Shown here: positions 27,076 to 36,237 of the stretch, one piece after another
Layout of the letters: every line of letters begins with the position of its first letter
Position numbering within the stretch: the first letter of the stretch is position 1
From: Fibrobacterota bacterium
Lineage (GTDB): Bacteria; Fibrobacterota; Chitinivibrionia; Chitinivibrionales; Chitinispirillaceae
DNA length: 64,000 nucleotides
Reading direction: 5' to 3'
Assembly (NCBI GenBank): GCA_023412475.1
Contig: JAEYNR010000031.1
Span: 1 to 64,000, forward strand
Notes under the pieces: generated by a model
What the model was told of the DNA's origin: nothing
The model's database searches: none
What the model saw: the letters and a program-made list of their open reading frames with translations, nothing else
Made by a program: the position numbers and the translations under genes

Positions 27076-28290
27076 TCAGAAAAAGAGTGAAATGGAAAAA
27101 CCAACTGCACAGAGACCGGAAACAGCATAGAGTGCATTTCGGATTCTGGAGTCACTGTCGGTTTTTTCTGTTTGTCTCTTATAACTTTCGAATGTTGAAG
27201 TTAAATGCTCTTTGTCCGCATTTTTATGTCGCTGGTAAAGTTGTGTCTCTTTGTCCAGCCCCTTTTTAATTCGGTCATTCATTACTAGTCCACCTATCAT
27301 CCCGACAAGGGCTGTATTGCCAAATACCAGCAGCCTGGTTCCACGGAAAAACTGCTGATCCAGTCGTTTGGGGAGTGGCTTAAATAAAGATTTTTTGGCT
27401 TTCATGGGAGGAATATAAACTTCAGCAGGTATAGGTATCGTTGAACCTGCAATATTCTCAGGCTGTGAGCTTTCGATATTTATTTCCTGATTCTGTTCCG
27501 GTTTTATTGCAGATACATTTTCTTCAGACATCAGATTTGTATCAGACTCCAGCTCAAGAGTTGTATTTACTGTAATTTCATTTTCCGTACTATCAGCCAA
27601 AGCGGTTTTTGCTAAAGATGAATCTGCAGTATCAGTGACAGTTGAGTCAGATTTTGCAGAAATAGTGGTGTTGGAGAAGTGAGCCATTGATTGTGGCTGG
27701 ATCTCTGATATTACAGAATCAGCAGTCAGATCCTGCACTGTTTTTAAAGATGGTAAACCTGAAGAGTCGGTATCTGGCGAAGATAAAGAATCATCTCCGT
27801 TGAGGCTCTTCAAGATTAGTTGAGTGAGTTCATCGACGTAATATATGGAAGTTTGTGCACCATTTAACAGACGATTGATAGTTAAGAGTTCTTTGCTCTC
27901 CAGGAGATCTTTAAAATTGACGGAAAGCTTGTATGAGTTGGTGTCTCCTTTAATAGAGCCAAAAATCACATATCTGGCTCCTACCAGAGAGGCTATTCTT
28001 TTCATGCATTCATCGCTATCGCAGGATCCCATTTTTAAAACACTGCTAAGATAACGGGTTCCTATGGCGTTGTGTCCGGTGTCTTTAAGCTTTTGAATTA
28101 GATGGTCGGTAAAACTGTTTCTGACTTCAATAAGATTAGAATCAACGGCGAAAGGCAGCACAACCAGTCCAGGTGAGGAATTGAGTGGATATGTTTTCTG
28201 TGCCAATATAATGAAGAGAAATATGGAAAAACAGAAGAAACGAATTCCTCTAAACAATGGTAATGTCTTTTTAATTATACTATAACCCAT
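27076..28290 (-). CDS. Exported protein with CsgG/FlgO-like N-domain and C-terminal membrane segments
   Basis: The 404-residue product has an N-terminal signal or anchor (residues about 15-35). Residues about 40-165 match the pattern of small CsgG/FlgO-like alpha/beta domains: LVVLPFAVDS, then CDSDECMKRIASLVGARYVIFGSIKGDTNSYKLSV. The Cys-x4-Cys pair is typical of this group in Fibrobacterota and deltaproteobacteria. A long Ser/Asp/Thr-rich linker (residues about 175-295) follows. Two hydrophobic stretches near the C-terminus (about 315-335 and 385-403) flank a charged segment. It lies directly before the FN3 lipoprotein gene, suggesting a shared surface function. Confidence 0.72.
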   Translation of the reverse strand: MGYSIIKKTLPLFRGIRFFCFSIFLFIILAQKTYPLNSSPGLVVLPFAVDSNLIEVRNSFTDHLIQKLKDTGHNAIGTRYLSSVLKMGSCDSDECMKRIASLVGARYVIFGSIKGDTNSYKLSVNFKDLLESKELLTINRLLNGAQTSIYYVDELTQLILKSLNGDDSLSSPDTDSSGLPSLKTVQDLTADSVISEIQPQSMAHFSNTTISAKSDSTVTDTADSSLAKTALADSTENEITVNTTLELESDTNLMSEENVSAIKPEQNQEINIESSQPENIAGSTIPIPAEVYIPPMKAKKSLFKPLPKRLDQQFFRGTRLLVFGNTALVGMIGGLVMNDRIKKGLDKETQLYQRHKNADKEHLTSTFESYKRQTEKTDSDSRIRNALYAVSGLCAVGFSISLFF

Positions 28291-28503
28291 CAGGAGGCGA
28301 ACCTCTCTTGCGGTGAATGGAAAAACTTATCCGGTTTTTGCATCTATTAATCCGGCATCTGAGTTTCAGTCTTATCCAATATAAATCGCCAAAATACTTA
28401 AAACACCAAAAAGTTAAAAAGGTGTTGCATGGCTTCTTTTCACTGTTCGCGGGAGCAGGAAAAATAACGTTATAATACCTAGTCAGAAAAGATAAGAGTT
28501 AAT

Positions 28504-28588
28504 ATCAAAACAATATTAAATCAGAATTAATTTTCGCCTTTCTTAATACCTAAGTACGGTGGAAAGGCGGAAAAAAATATCCAAACAA
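28504..28588. repeat. Dispersed element, copy 2 (first copy at 10231)
   Basis: It shares several blocks with 10231-10314, including the 15-base ATATCAAAACAATAT and the GGAAAAAAATATCC stretch. Here the stem is CGCCTTTC (28535-28542) with GAAAGGCG (28562-28569). It lies in the 340-bp gap between glgB and the 27076-28290 gene. Confidence 0.6.
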
Positions 28589-28591
28589 GAT

Positions 28592-28625
28592 GAAAAAATC
28601 CCCTCTGTATTGAGAGGGGATTTGA
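28592..28625 (-). terminator. Terminator of glgB
   Basis: AAATCCCCTC (28596-28605) and GAGGGGATTT (28614-28623) form a perfect 10-bp stem. Flanking A and T runs make it usable on both strands. It sits six bases after the glgB stop. Confidence 0.85.
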
Positions 28626-28630
28626 TTTTC

Positions 28631-30589
28631 TTACTGATTTTGCTGGTTAGGACGGAGTTTAAAGACCACTGCAGCCAGAGGGGGTAAAGTGATCAGAATT
28701 GAGTTGTTTTTTCCATGCCAGGAGACTGCTTCAGAAGCCATTCCACCTGCATTTCCACTTCCACTTCCTCCATATTCGGTAGCATCACTGTTAAGGATCT
28801 CTTCCCAATAACCAGAAATAGGGACGCCGACTCTGTAGGCCTGACGGGGAACAGGAGTAAAATTACAGCCAACCAGAACTATATCATCTGGGTTACTGCC
28901 CTTTCGAATAAAGGTTAGAATGCTGTTTTCCCAGTCATTGCAATCGATCCACTCAAATCCTTTTGGATTGAAGTCATATTCATAAAGTGAGGGGGTGTTG
29001 CGGTAAAGAGCGTTGAGATCCGCAACCAATTTTTGAACTCCACTGTGGCGTTCCCATTGAGTAAGATGCCATTGGAGGCTGTAATCATGGTTCCATTCGT
29101 CCCATTGTGCAATTTCACCTCCCATAAAGAGAAGCTTTTTACCTGGATGCACAAATTCGTATGCAAGAATAAGTCTGAGGTTAGCCAGTTTTTGCCAGTC
29201 ATCGCCAGGCATCTTGTTTACCAATGAACCTTTGCCATGAACCACTTCATCGTGAGAGAGAGGCAGTACATAGTTTTCGGTAAACGCATAAAGCATACTG
29301 AAAGTAAGTTCACCGTGATGGTGTTTTCTGTAAACAGGATCTTTGCTCATATAGGTGGTCACATCATGCATCCAACCCATGTTCCATTTCATACCGAAAC
29401 CCAGACCTCCCACGTATGTAGGTCTTGAGACCATGGGCCAGGCAGTCGATTCTTCGGCAATGGTTTGAACGTCGGGGAAAGCCTTATAGACCTCTTCGTT
29501 AAATTTTTTCAGAAATGCAATGGCCTCCAGATTCTCTCTTCCACCAAAGCAGTTGGGTATCCATTCACCCTCATTTCTGGAATAATCGAGATATAGCATG
29601 GATGCGACAGCATCGACGCGTAAGCCATCGGCATGATATTTTTCGAGCCAGAAAATAGCGCTGCTCATTAAAAATGCCTGGACTTCGTTTCGGCCATAAT
29701 TGAAGATGAAGCTTTTCCAGTCAGGGTGAAAGCCTTTCTTAGGGTCTGCGTGTTCATAAACACAGGTGCCATCATAATAGGCAAGCCCATGTTCATCACC
29801 GGGGAAATGAGATGGTACCCAGTCTAGGATAACCCCGATTCCCTGCTGGTGAAGATAATCGATAAGAAACATGAAATCCTGTGGAGAACCATAGCGGCTG
29901 GTGGGTGCAAAATAGCCTGTTGTCTGATATCCCCAGGATCCGTAGAAGGGATGTTCCATGACAGGGAGAAATTCTACATGGGTAAATCCTTGCTTTTTGA
30001 TATAATCGGCTAACTCAGGTCCCATTTCCCTATAGGTGAGAGATCGGTTGTCTTCTTCAGCTTTTCTTCGCCAGGAACCGATATGAAGTTCATAAATGGA
30101 GATAGGAGAGCTTAAGGAGTTGTTTTTTTTACGATTTTTCATCCACTCATCATCTTGCCACTCATAATCGAGGTTCCAAACGACGGGGGAGGTCTTTGGA
30201 GGCTCTTCCCAGTATAGGGCAAAAGGATCTCCACGGTTAGCCTTGTATCCATTAGCATTAGATTCAATATTAAATTTGTAGAGAGCACCGATTCCGATAC
30301 CCGGAATGAATCCTTCAAAGATTCCAGAGCTGTCCCACCGGGAAAACAGAGGGTGAGTCTGCGTGTTCCAGTAGTTGAAATCGCCTACAACTGATACCTT
30401 TTTGGCATTTGGGGCCCAAACTGCAAAGTAAGTTCCGCTTACCCCTTCGACTGTCATAGGATGCGAGCCCAATTTTTCAAACAGCCTGAAATGATTGCCT
30501 TGCTTAAAAAGATAAATATCAAAATCGGTAAACAACGAGACTCCTGATTTAACTCGCTGTTCAGCTTTCTCTGCAGTTTTTGCCTTCAT
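28631..30589 (-). CDS. glgB: 1,4-alpha-glucan branching enzyme GlgB
   Basis: GlgB introduces alpha-1,6 branches into glycogen. The protein has an N-terminal CBM48 domain (GVSGTYFAVWAPNAKKVSVV, residues about 40-130) and a GH13 barrel. Typical branching-enzyme motifs are present: DWVPSHFPGDEHGL, DGLRVDAVASMLYLDYSR (nucleophile Asp), AEESTAWPMVS (acid/base Glu) and LPLSHDEVVHGKGS. A C-terminal all-beta domain completes it. I place the start at the second of two adjacent ATGs, where GGGAG has better spacing. In-frame upstream ATGs lack a ribosome-binding site. No other glycogen genes are nearby. Confidence 0.96.
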   Translation of the reverse strand: MKAKTAEKAEQRVKSGVSLFTDFDIYLFKQGNHFRLFEKLGSHPMTVEGVSGTYFAVWAPNAKKVSVVGDFNYWNTQTHPLFSRWDSSGIFEGFIPGIGIGALYKFNIESNANGYKANRGDPFALYWEEPPKTSPVVWNLDYEWQDDEWMKNRKKNNSLSSPISIYELHIGSWRRKAEEDNRSLTYREMGPELADYIKKQGFTHVEFLPVMEHPFYGSWGYQTTGYFAPTSRYGSPQDFMFLIDYLHQQGIGVILDWVPSHFPGDEHGLAYYDGTCVYEHADPKKGFHPDWKSFIFNYGRNEVQAFLMSSAIFWLEKYHADGLRVDAVASMLYLDYSRNEGEWIPNCFGGRENLEAIAFLKKFNEEVYKAFPDVQTIAEESTAWPMVSRPTYVGGLGFGMKWNMGWMHDVTTYMSKDPVYRKHHHGELTFSMLYAFTENYVLPLSHDEVVHGKGSLVNKMPGDDWQKLANLRLILAYEFVHPGKKLLFMGGEIAQWDEWNHDYSLQWHLTQWERHSGVQKLVADLNALYRNTPSLYEYDFNPKGFEWIDCNDWENSILTFIRKGSNPDDIVLVGCNFTPVPRQAYRVGVPISGYWEEILNSDATEYGGSGSGNAGGMASEAVSWHGKNNSILITLPPLAAVVFKLRPNQQNQ

Positions 30590-30967
30590 CATCTCTCCCT
30601 TCATATCGAATGTATTCAGTATAACGCAAAACAAACTGCTGCTTGAAAAAACAACTCACAGAAACAAACTCGAAATTAAGTTTGATTTAGTAAAAATTCC
30701 CCTGTGGCGAGATAATTCACACATCAGTTATTAAAGAACCGCTTGTAGATCTATAAGCAATTAGCGGACCTGTTTTTTGATGAGGTATTGCTAATATAGT
30801 TCGAGGATAGTTTGAGATGCTGATTTAGTTTTTCCTCATTTTTTAAAGCCCAGGGATTTTAGAAAAGCAATAAATTTCCTTTCTAAAACTGTGATATTCA
30901 ACAATTTCTTTTATATATTACGATTAACGATAATTGAAGTCATTAAATTTGTTTGGAGTGTTTGATT
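30590..30967. other. Divergent intergenic region
   Basis: About 380 bases between glgB and the next lipoprotein gene. It must carry promoters for both, but I see no clear -35/-10 pair or palindrome. Confidence 0.4.
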
Positions 30968-31714
30968 ATGAAAAAACTGCTACCCATAATGCTAATGATT
31001 TTCTTCATTTCGTGTGATCTGTTTAACCAGTCTGGGAATCTAAAAAAAGCCAATAAAGCCGAACTGGTTGGCAATTATGATGAGGCGTTGAAAATTTTTA
31101 CCGAAACCCTACTTAAAATCGCACCTTCCTCAGAAGCCCCAGATGCCTACAGGTCCAAATTCGCAGACCATGCATTATGGAAAAAAGAGATAGAGAAGCA
31201 CATTCTCTGGCTGCATACTCCTGCAGAAAGGCTAAACAAAGATTTTAAATCATTTCTGGAGGGAACAGAACGTTGTGCGGCTAAAGTGCATACAGAGAAC
31301 TCTCTGGTCAAGATTAAAACAATCGCTTATTTAGCCGATCAATTCGGGTCTGACTGGAAAGGAGTATTCTTTGATCCCATGGTCCAAGTCGATGCCGCAT
31401 TTGCTTCAATATCGGAAAAAAGCTATAATGATAATTTTTCCATTTTCACCGTAACTGCCCCTAAAAACTACAATTATGAGATAAGCCTCATAAATAGGAC
31501 CACAGGGAAAAAAATATCATTCAATCTCTTTGCCGAATCCAGCAGATCGGTACTGGTTGTTCCTGGGAAATTTATTTTTATCTGCCGTAGTACAATAACC
31601 TTTCAAACAAATCAGATCTGGTACTCAAAATATTCAATAATTCCAATAAACTTTCCCCAACAGGCTTCAAAAATTACTGCCCTATTGAGGACAAGCGTGG
31701 CAAAGGAGCGTTAA
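30968..31714 (+). CDS. Small lipoprotein with TPR-like N-terminal region
   Basis: The ATG at 30968 has GGAG (30955-30958) nine bases upstream. An in-frame alternative start at 30953 lies before that site. The 248-residue protein has a lipobox (FFISC, Cys about 16) followed by NLKKANKAELVGNYDEALKIF, a single TPR-like motif. A helical region reaches to about residue 130 and a beta-rich C-terminal half follows. I do not recognise a family. An outer-membrane lipoprotein is the safest description. Confidence 0.72.
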   Translation: MKKLLPIMLMIFFISCDLFNQSGNLKKANKAELVGNYDEALKIFTETLLKIAPSSEAPDAYRSKFADHALWKKEIEKHILWLHTPAERLNKDFKSFLEGTERCAAKVHTENSLVKIKTIAYLADQFGSDWKGVFFDPMVQVDAAFASISEKSYNDNFSIFTVTAPKNYNYEISLINRTTGKKISFNLFAESSRSVLVVPGKFIFICRSTITFQTNQIWYSKYSIIPINFPQQASKITALLRTSVAKER

Positions 31715-31875
31715 GTTTTTCTTTTTATGACATCAATTTTTATCAGAATTGAAAAACCAGTCCTTCGCTAAGACACTTCGGACTGCAGGCACACTATTTT
31801 ATAACTTTATGGGTTGTTGTTCTTATTATCCTTATTTCCTATTTCTGATTTCAGATTTTAGTATCCTCCCCCAAG

Positions 31876-32451
31876 CTATTTCGCAGCTTCCTGGTCTGCC
31901 ATTTCGATCTGTGTGGCAACACAATCAATAATGTTTTTCACCTGAACATTGGTGAGGGAGACTTTTGCCTGAGCGGTCCAGCCAGGTTTATAACTGGTTT
32001 CTGCTCCACTTGGCCCAAGCTCATTTTTTATACAGGCAGTAAGATATTTGGATGTTAATTTGGATTTCTTAGCGTATGGCAGAAGTTTGGCGTTAACCCG
32101 TTCTATGGCCTGGGCAATCGCAGTCTGGACTGCCTGATCCAAAGTTGGTTTGGTGGCAGAACCATTTGCATAAACTGAAGGCAACTCTTTTACCGATTTT
32201 TTCTGTTGTGGTTTCCCTTTAGAGTAGTCCCAGGTGTAGTCTGTTTTTAAACAGATCGTTTTGCCATTATCCAGAGAAATATAAAGGTCTTCCTCGCTGC
32301 CATCGGTTACAGAGAAATGTGCAAATCCCCAAGTATTATCTTCATGCAAAATCGCTTCCCTTCCATCATCGAGGGTTAACACCATATCTCCGGCCAGGGT
32401 GCTGGAAATGCTTACAAATAAAAATCCGGCAACTAAAAAAAACCATCTCAT
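31876..32451 (-). CDS. Exported protein with DUF3157-like N-terminal repeats
   Basis: The ATG at 32451 has GGAG six bases upstream. An in-frame ATG at 32463 contains that site and is less likely. The 191-residue protein has a signal peptide (cleavage near STLAGD). Two repeats of the type LTLDDGREAILHEDNTWGF and ISLDNGKTICLKTDYTW follow, a pattern seen in DUF3157-like exported proteins. The C-terminal half (residues about 100-190) is helical with two Cys and unrecognised. It stands alone on the reverse strand. Confidence 0.7.
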   Translation of the reverse strand: MRWFFLVAGFLFVSISSTLAGDMVLTLDDGREAILHEDNTWGFAHFSVTDGSEEDLYISLDNGKTICLKTDYTWDYSKGKPQQKKSVKELPSVYANGSATKPTLDQAVQTAIAQAIERVNAKLLPYAKKSKLTSKYLTACIKNELGPSGAETSYKPGWTAQAKVSLTNVQVKNIIDCVATQIEMADQEAAK

Positions 32452-32570
32452 CACTGACTCCATTCTTTGTTATCCAAGTGAAGTGATTAACACGTTATAA
32501 ACATATTCATAATATAGCAAAATTTAATTAGGGAGTTGCAGACCTTTTGAGCAGTTGATATTATTGTTAT

Positions 32571-33521
32571 ATGCTTTTTAAACAAAAAACTAAACTTAGC
32601 GTTATTGTTGCCTCTCACAGACCACAGATGATCTGTGAGACCCTGGATGCACTGCAGAAGCAGGATGTGGAGAAAACGTGTTACGAAACAATAGTGGTAT
32701 GCGATTATAATCCGGGAGCTTTTAAAAGCAGATATAAAAAGGTCATCTGGTTTTTTTTGGATGACAAAAGTATAAGTGCCAAAAGGAATCTGGGAGTATC
32801 TGCATCCAGAGGAGAAATTATCGCATTCACCGATGATGACTGCACGCCCTGTGAGGATTGGATCTCTGAGGGGCTTGATTATCTTGAGAGACATAAAAAT
32901 TGTTCTGCAGTGGAGGGCTATACCACTGTGGAGAAAAACTCTTGCGGCTTAGGGATGCATAAAGAGTCGAAGCGGCTGGAGAAACCTGCAATGAGAACAA
33001 ACAATATTTTTTACCGCAAAAAGGTTTTTCTGGAGGCGGGGGGGTTTGATCTGCGTTTCTCTGTTCAAAGAGAAGATGCTGATCTGGCGTTCTCTGTGTT
33101 GGAGAAGGGGGGCTCGATTCAGTATTGTCCCAAAATCAGAGTTAGTCATCGGTTTAGGCACTGGGAACGCTGGGATTTGCTGAAAAACTGCTGGAATAGA
33201 AGGTTTGATCCGTTGCTATATTTAAAACATCCTCAGATGTATCGCAAACACATCGGTTCCCCCTTGACTCCTTCTGTTTCGGTACAGCTTTTTGCGCTTT
33301 TTATTTGTGCTATTACCTTGTTTTTTCCGGTCAGAAAAAAGTGGTTGGCGTTATTTCATTTTTCCCTTACCAGTATACTTGCTTTACGGCGCTCTGGGCT
33401 GTCAAACTTGCTCAGTATAAGGTTTACCGCTGAGTTTGTTTCTGTGTTAATTTCACCATTTGTGGTCATGGCTGCACTGATATATGGTTTTATAAGGTTC
33501 AGGAGAGTGAAACAGAGTTGA
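32571..33521 (+). CDS. Family 2 glycosyltransferase, membrane-associated
   Basis: The 316-residue protein has a GT-A fold N-terminal domain: LSVIVASHRPQMICETLDAL, SAKRNLGVSASRGEIIAFTDDD (the DxD-type metal site) and FLEAGGFDLRF with REDADLAFSVL, the usual acceptor/base region. Two or three hydrophobic segments near the C-terminus (residues about 240-305) anchor it to the inner membrane. It should transfer a sugar from a nucleotide donor to a lipid- or polysaccharide-linked acceptor. Its stop overlaps the next glycosyltransferase by one base. Confidence 0.9.
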   Translation: MLFKQKTKLSVIVASHRPQMICETLDALQKQDVEKTCYETIVVCDYNPGAFKSRYKKVIWFFLDDKSISAKRNLGVSASRGEIIAFTDDDCTPCEDWISEGLDYLERHKNCSAVEGYTTVEKNSCGLGMHKESKRLEKPAMRTNNIFYRKKVFLEAGGFDLRFSVQREDADLAFSVLEKGGSIQYCPKIRVSHRFRHWERWDLLKNCWNRRFDPLLYLKHPQMYRKHIGSPLTPSVSVQLFALFICAITLFFPVRKKWLALFHFSLTSILALRRSGLSNLLSIRFTAEFVSVLISPFVVMAALIYGFIRFRRVKQS

Positions 33522-34540
33522 TGAAAATTGCTTTCTTTAACAAACAACTACCATCCGACCAGCCAAATGGAGTGTCCATTCAGGTCCATTATCTGGCCAA
33601 CGCCCTGGTTGAGATGGGTTTTGAGGTGACCTGTTTCAGTTTCAGTCCTGCTCCGGAGGGAGGCCTCTATAAGAGTCGCCGATTTACATGGGATAGCAAT
33701 CAGCCTTTGTTGCGTAAATTTATTCCTGCATTGAAATTCAGATCGATAAAGAGCGATGATTTCGATGTCATGCATTATCATGGTGATGATTATCTGTGTG
33801 GAAGAAACATTAAAAGGGTTCGTACCTTTTATGGATCTGCACTTCAGGAAGCCATACATGCTGCAACTCTGTCACGTTTTCTTTACCAGGCTCTTTTTTA
33901 TTTGTTTGAATGGATCTCCTGTTTGAAGAAAGGAAAGCTGATCGGGATTTCAGTAAATACCACCAGGTCTTTGCCTCTGGTAAAGACAGTTGTTCACTGT
34001 GGAGTTCCGCTGCACCTGTTCAGCCCGGAGCCATCTGTCAGAACAACTCATCCGTCAATACTTTTCGTAGGTGGTATGCGAGGAAGGAAACGCGGGAATC
34101 TTCTGGTCAGGATATTCCAAGAATCTATCTTGCCCAGGTATCCTGATTGCACTTTAACCGTTATCGGACCCCAGGATTGTTCAGGCAAAAACATTATTTA
34201 TAAACCAAAACTCCATGAGCACGAACTTGTCCATCAGTACCGCCGGCACTGGATTTTTTGTCAGGTGAGTTCCTATGAGGGTTTTGGGGTACCAGTTCTT
34301 GAGGCTATGGCCTGTGCAACTGCAGTGGTGGCATCAAGAAATGCCGGCGCAAAGGAGATTATTACTGATGGAGTGGATGGATTCTGTTGCAAAGATGCTG
34401 ATATTGCAAAGTGTATCATTGCACTGATTGAGGATGAAAACCTCAGAAACCACTTTTGCCTCAATGGTCTGGAAACCATCAAAAGGTACGATATGAAAAA
34501 AGTTGCTTTGACATATAAAGAGATTTATCATTCAATGTAG
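33521..34540 (+). CDS. Family 4 glycosyltransferase
   Basis: The ATG at 33521 overlaps the stop of the GT2 gene (TGATG); a TTG one codon earlier is also possible. The 339-residue protein has a GT-B fold. The N-terminal domain includes PNGVSIQVHYLANALVEMG and the MHYHGDDYLCG segment. The C-terminal domain includes ILFVGGMRGRKRGNLLV and the E-x7-E signature in YEGFGVPVLEAMACATAVVAS. It likely works with the preceding GT2 on a surface glycan. No polymerase or flippase gene is nearby, so this is a pair rather than a full locus. Confidence 0.9.
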   Translation: MKIAFFNKQLPSDQPNGVSIQVHYLANALVEMGFEVTCFSFSPAPEGGLYKSRRFTWDSNQPLLRKFIPALKFRSIKSDDFDVMHYHGDDYLCGRNIKRVRTFYGSALQEAIHAATLSRFLYQALFYLFEWISCLKKGKLIGISVNTTRSLPLVKTVVHCGVPLHLFSPEPSVRTTHPSILFVGGMRGRKRGNLLVRIFQESILPRYPDCTLTVIGPQDCSGKNIIYKPKLHEHELVHQYRRHWIFCQVSSYEGFGVPVLEAMACATAVVASRNAGAKEIITDGVDGFCCKDADIAKCIIALIEDENLRNHFCLNGLETIKRYDMKKVALTYKEIYHSM

Positions 34541-34682
34541 TACCCTTGAAGAGTGTGCACGGGTAACAAAAGTAGAGGAAAAAAATGGTACTGTTGTAAT
34601 GAGATTAATAGAAAATGAACTACTTTTAAAATGGGTGCACCTAATATATTGATCTAATCCGGTAATTAAAATGGAGGTCCTA

Positions 34683-35456
34683 ATGCAGATTATAACATCA
34701 GTACTTTTCATATATTCTATCTTTGCTTTTAATGATTCAACTGAGCAGAACTTGCCAATGTATCTGTGTCTGGATTCGATGATGCAGGATTTTCAAAAAG
34801 ATGGTAAGTCACCAGCCAAACTGGTCTATGGTTATATCAACGGAAAGAAAACGGAATGCATGAGTGAATATGAGCTGAGGGCCAGATATAGCGATGCACA
34901 GTTCAAGAGGCAGAAAACTGTAGAAGTAGACAGTCAGAAATTGTTGGAAAGAAGTGGCAAACGAAAAAAAAGCACAAAATCGCTAAAGGTCAAAGATGCT
35001 GTCTTTTTAGGGAAAAAAGATCTTGCCGGAGTTGATCTTCGAGGTTGTGATCTTAAGGGGGTTGATCTGAGTGGTGCAGATCTGGCTAATGCCAGTCTTG
35101 AATCAGCGGATCTTAGAGGTGCTAATCTTTCCAATGCAAACCTCAGTGGTGCCTCTCTGGAATCTGCATATTTAAAAAACGCAAACCTCAAAAATGCCGA
35201 TCTTACAAATGTCCGCCTCAAGGGAGCATACCTTCAACACTCAGATCTCAGTGGCGTGCAAGGGCTTACTCTGGAACATATTCGGGTGGTTACCTCAGTT
35301 CACAGTGCCACATTCGATTCTGAAATTATGGAGATGATCAAGGAGAATTGCCCTGGTAAAATGAAGGATCCTGGCTGGCAATGGCAAGCAACTGTATTTG
35401 AATCTGATAGCATTATTCCCGAAAGTGAACGGGTAAAAAGCAAGCAGTTTCACTGA
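34683..35456 (+). CDS. Exported pentapeptide-repeat protein
   Basis: The ATG at 34683 has GGAGG (34673-34677) five bases upstream. An in-frame ATG at 34671 would overlap that site. The 257-residue product starts with a signal-like segment (IITSVLFIYSIFAF). Residues about 105-185 hold roughly sixteen pentapeptide repeats of the A(D/N)LxX type (DLRGADL, NLSNANL and similar), which fold as a right-handed quadrilateral helix. The flanking regions are unrecognised. Exported pentapeptide proteins are less common than cytosolic ones. The function is unknown. Confidence 0.85.
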   Translation: MQIITSVLFIYSIFAFNDSTEQNLPMYLCLDSMMQDFQKDGKSPAKLVYGYINGKKTECMSEYELRARYSDAQFKRQKTVEVDSQKLLERSGKRKKSTKSLKVKDAVFLGKKDLAGVDLRGCDLKGVDLSGADLANASLESADLRGANLSNANLSGASLESAYLKNANLKNADLTNVRLKGAYLQHSDLSGVQGLTLEHIRVVTSVHSATFDSEIMEMIKENCPGKMKDPGWQWQATVFESDSIIPESERVKSKQFH

Positions 35457-35605
35457 GCAGATAATTTCGGAAGTTCCTCTTTACTCACTCATGATTTATA
35501 TTCACCTTCCTTCACTTTGGCTCTCTTCTTCCAGGTCACAGTGAACCTGACAAATTGATAAAGAATTGAGGGGCTGAGTCCTGTTATCAGGTAAGTCTTT
35601 CCATG

Positions 35606-35623
35606 TTGGCATATCTCATGCAG
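35606..35623 (+). promoter_or_regulatory. Sigma-54 (RpoN) promoter
   Basis: TTGGCATATCTCATGCAG: GG at 35608-35609, ten bases, then GC at 35620-35621. Start is predicted near 35633, just upstream of the ribosome-binding site of the 65-residue protein. Confidence 0.7.
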
Positions 35624-35654
35624 TCATATTTGATAGACAATACAGGAGGGATGA

Positions 35655-35852
35655 ATGGATATCAAAAGAGAACCGGAATGTATTAACCTCAAACTCAGCA
35701 ATGGTGAATTTTGCATGATGTGGAGATGCAGAAATCTTGATAAAGATTACCCCTGCATTACCTGTCCGGTTATGCACGATCTATCCATCATGGCCGATGC
35801 TCTTCATATAAGAGTTGATCTTTCTGAAGAAGCTACAGCAGTAGCTGCCTGA
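35655..35852 (+). CDS. Small Cys-rich cytosolic protein
   Basis: The 65-residue product has a perfect AGGAGG (35644-35649) five bases before the ATG. It contains five Cys (positions 9, 19, 25, 34 and 37), the last pair in PCITCPVMHD, which could bind a metal or form disulfides. It has no signal peptide. I recognise no family. A sigma-54-type promoter ends about 30 bases upstream, so this gene is probably part of the same regulon as the exported helical proteins that follow. Confidence 0.72.
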   Translation: MDIKREPECINLKLSNGEFCMMWRCRNLDKDYPCITCPVMHDLSIMADALHIRVDLSEEATAVAA

Positions 35853-35864
35853 GGTTTTTTCTGC

Positions 35865-35900
35865 TTAAGGCTGGCGCCAGCTTTAACTTTTTCTCCTCAA
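35865..35900 (+). terminator. Palindrome with T-rich tail, probable terminator
   Basis: TTAAGGCTGGCGCCAGCTTTAA (35865-35886, one mismatch) is followed by CTTTTTCTCC. It lies 12 bases after the small Cys-rich gene. Confidence 0.55.
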
Positions 35901-36135
35901 ATTCGCTCTCATTCACCTGTGCCATGACTCCTTAAAACCCTGCATAGCTGTTGCTTTTTGACTACAACCAGCATCTCATCACTGTAATAGATTGAAATTT
36001 AATATATTACAAGACAAATCCATAAAACTGATTTATAGTTCAAATGCAGTTGCTGCAGTGAAACCGCTTCAGTTCGAATATACTGCTGAATCAGCAAGTA
36101 TTTCCTAACCGCTAATAATTCAAAGAGTTATTCCG
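35901..36135 (+). promoter_or_regulatory. Upstream region of the first helical-protein gene, possible activator site
   Basis: TACTGCTGAATCAGCAAGTA (36081-36100) is an inverted repeat centred about 75 bases upstream of the predicted sigma-54 start. That position suits an enhancer-binding activator, although it is closer than the usual 100-150 bases. Confidence 0.35.
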
Positions 36136-36155
36136 TTTGGCACAGTTACTGCTTA
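36136..36155 (+). promoter_or_regulatory. Sigma-54 (RpoN) promoter
   Basis: TTTGGCACAGTTACTGCTTA: GG at 36139-36140, ten bases, GC at 36151-36152, with the full TTGGCAC upstream element. The predicted start near 36164 leaves a 74-base leader before the ATG at 36238. Confidence 0.78.
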
Positions 36156-36237
36156 ATCTCCTTACGTAATGAAAATACATATTGATCTAAAATTTTAGAA
36201 CAAAAGAGATCATTTTTAATTTAAATTAGGGGGTTTT

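Noticed and set aside
34934..35221. Arg/Leu-rich repeat protein on the reverse strand
   Set aside because: It is the antisense shadow of the pentapeptide-repeat region.
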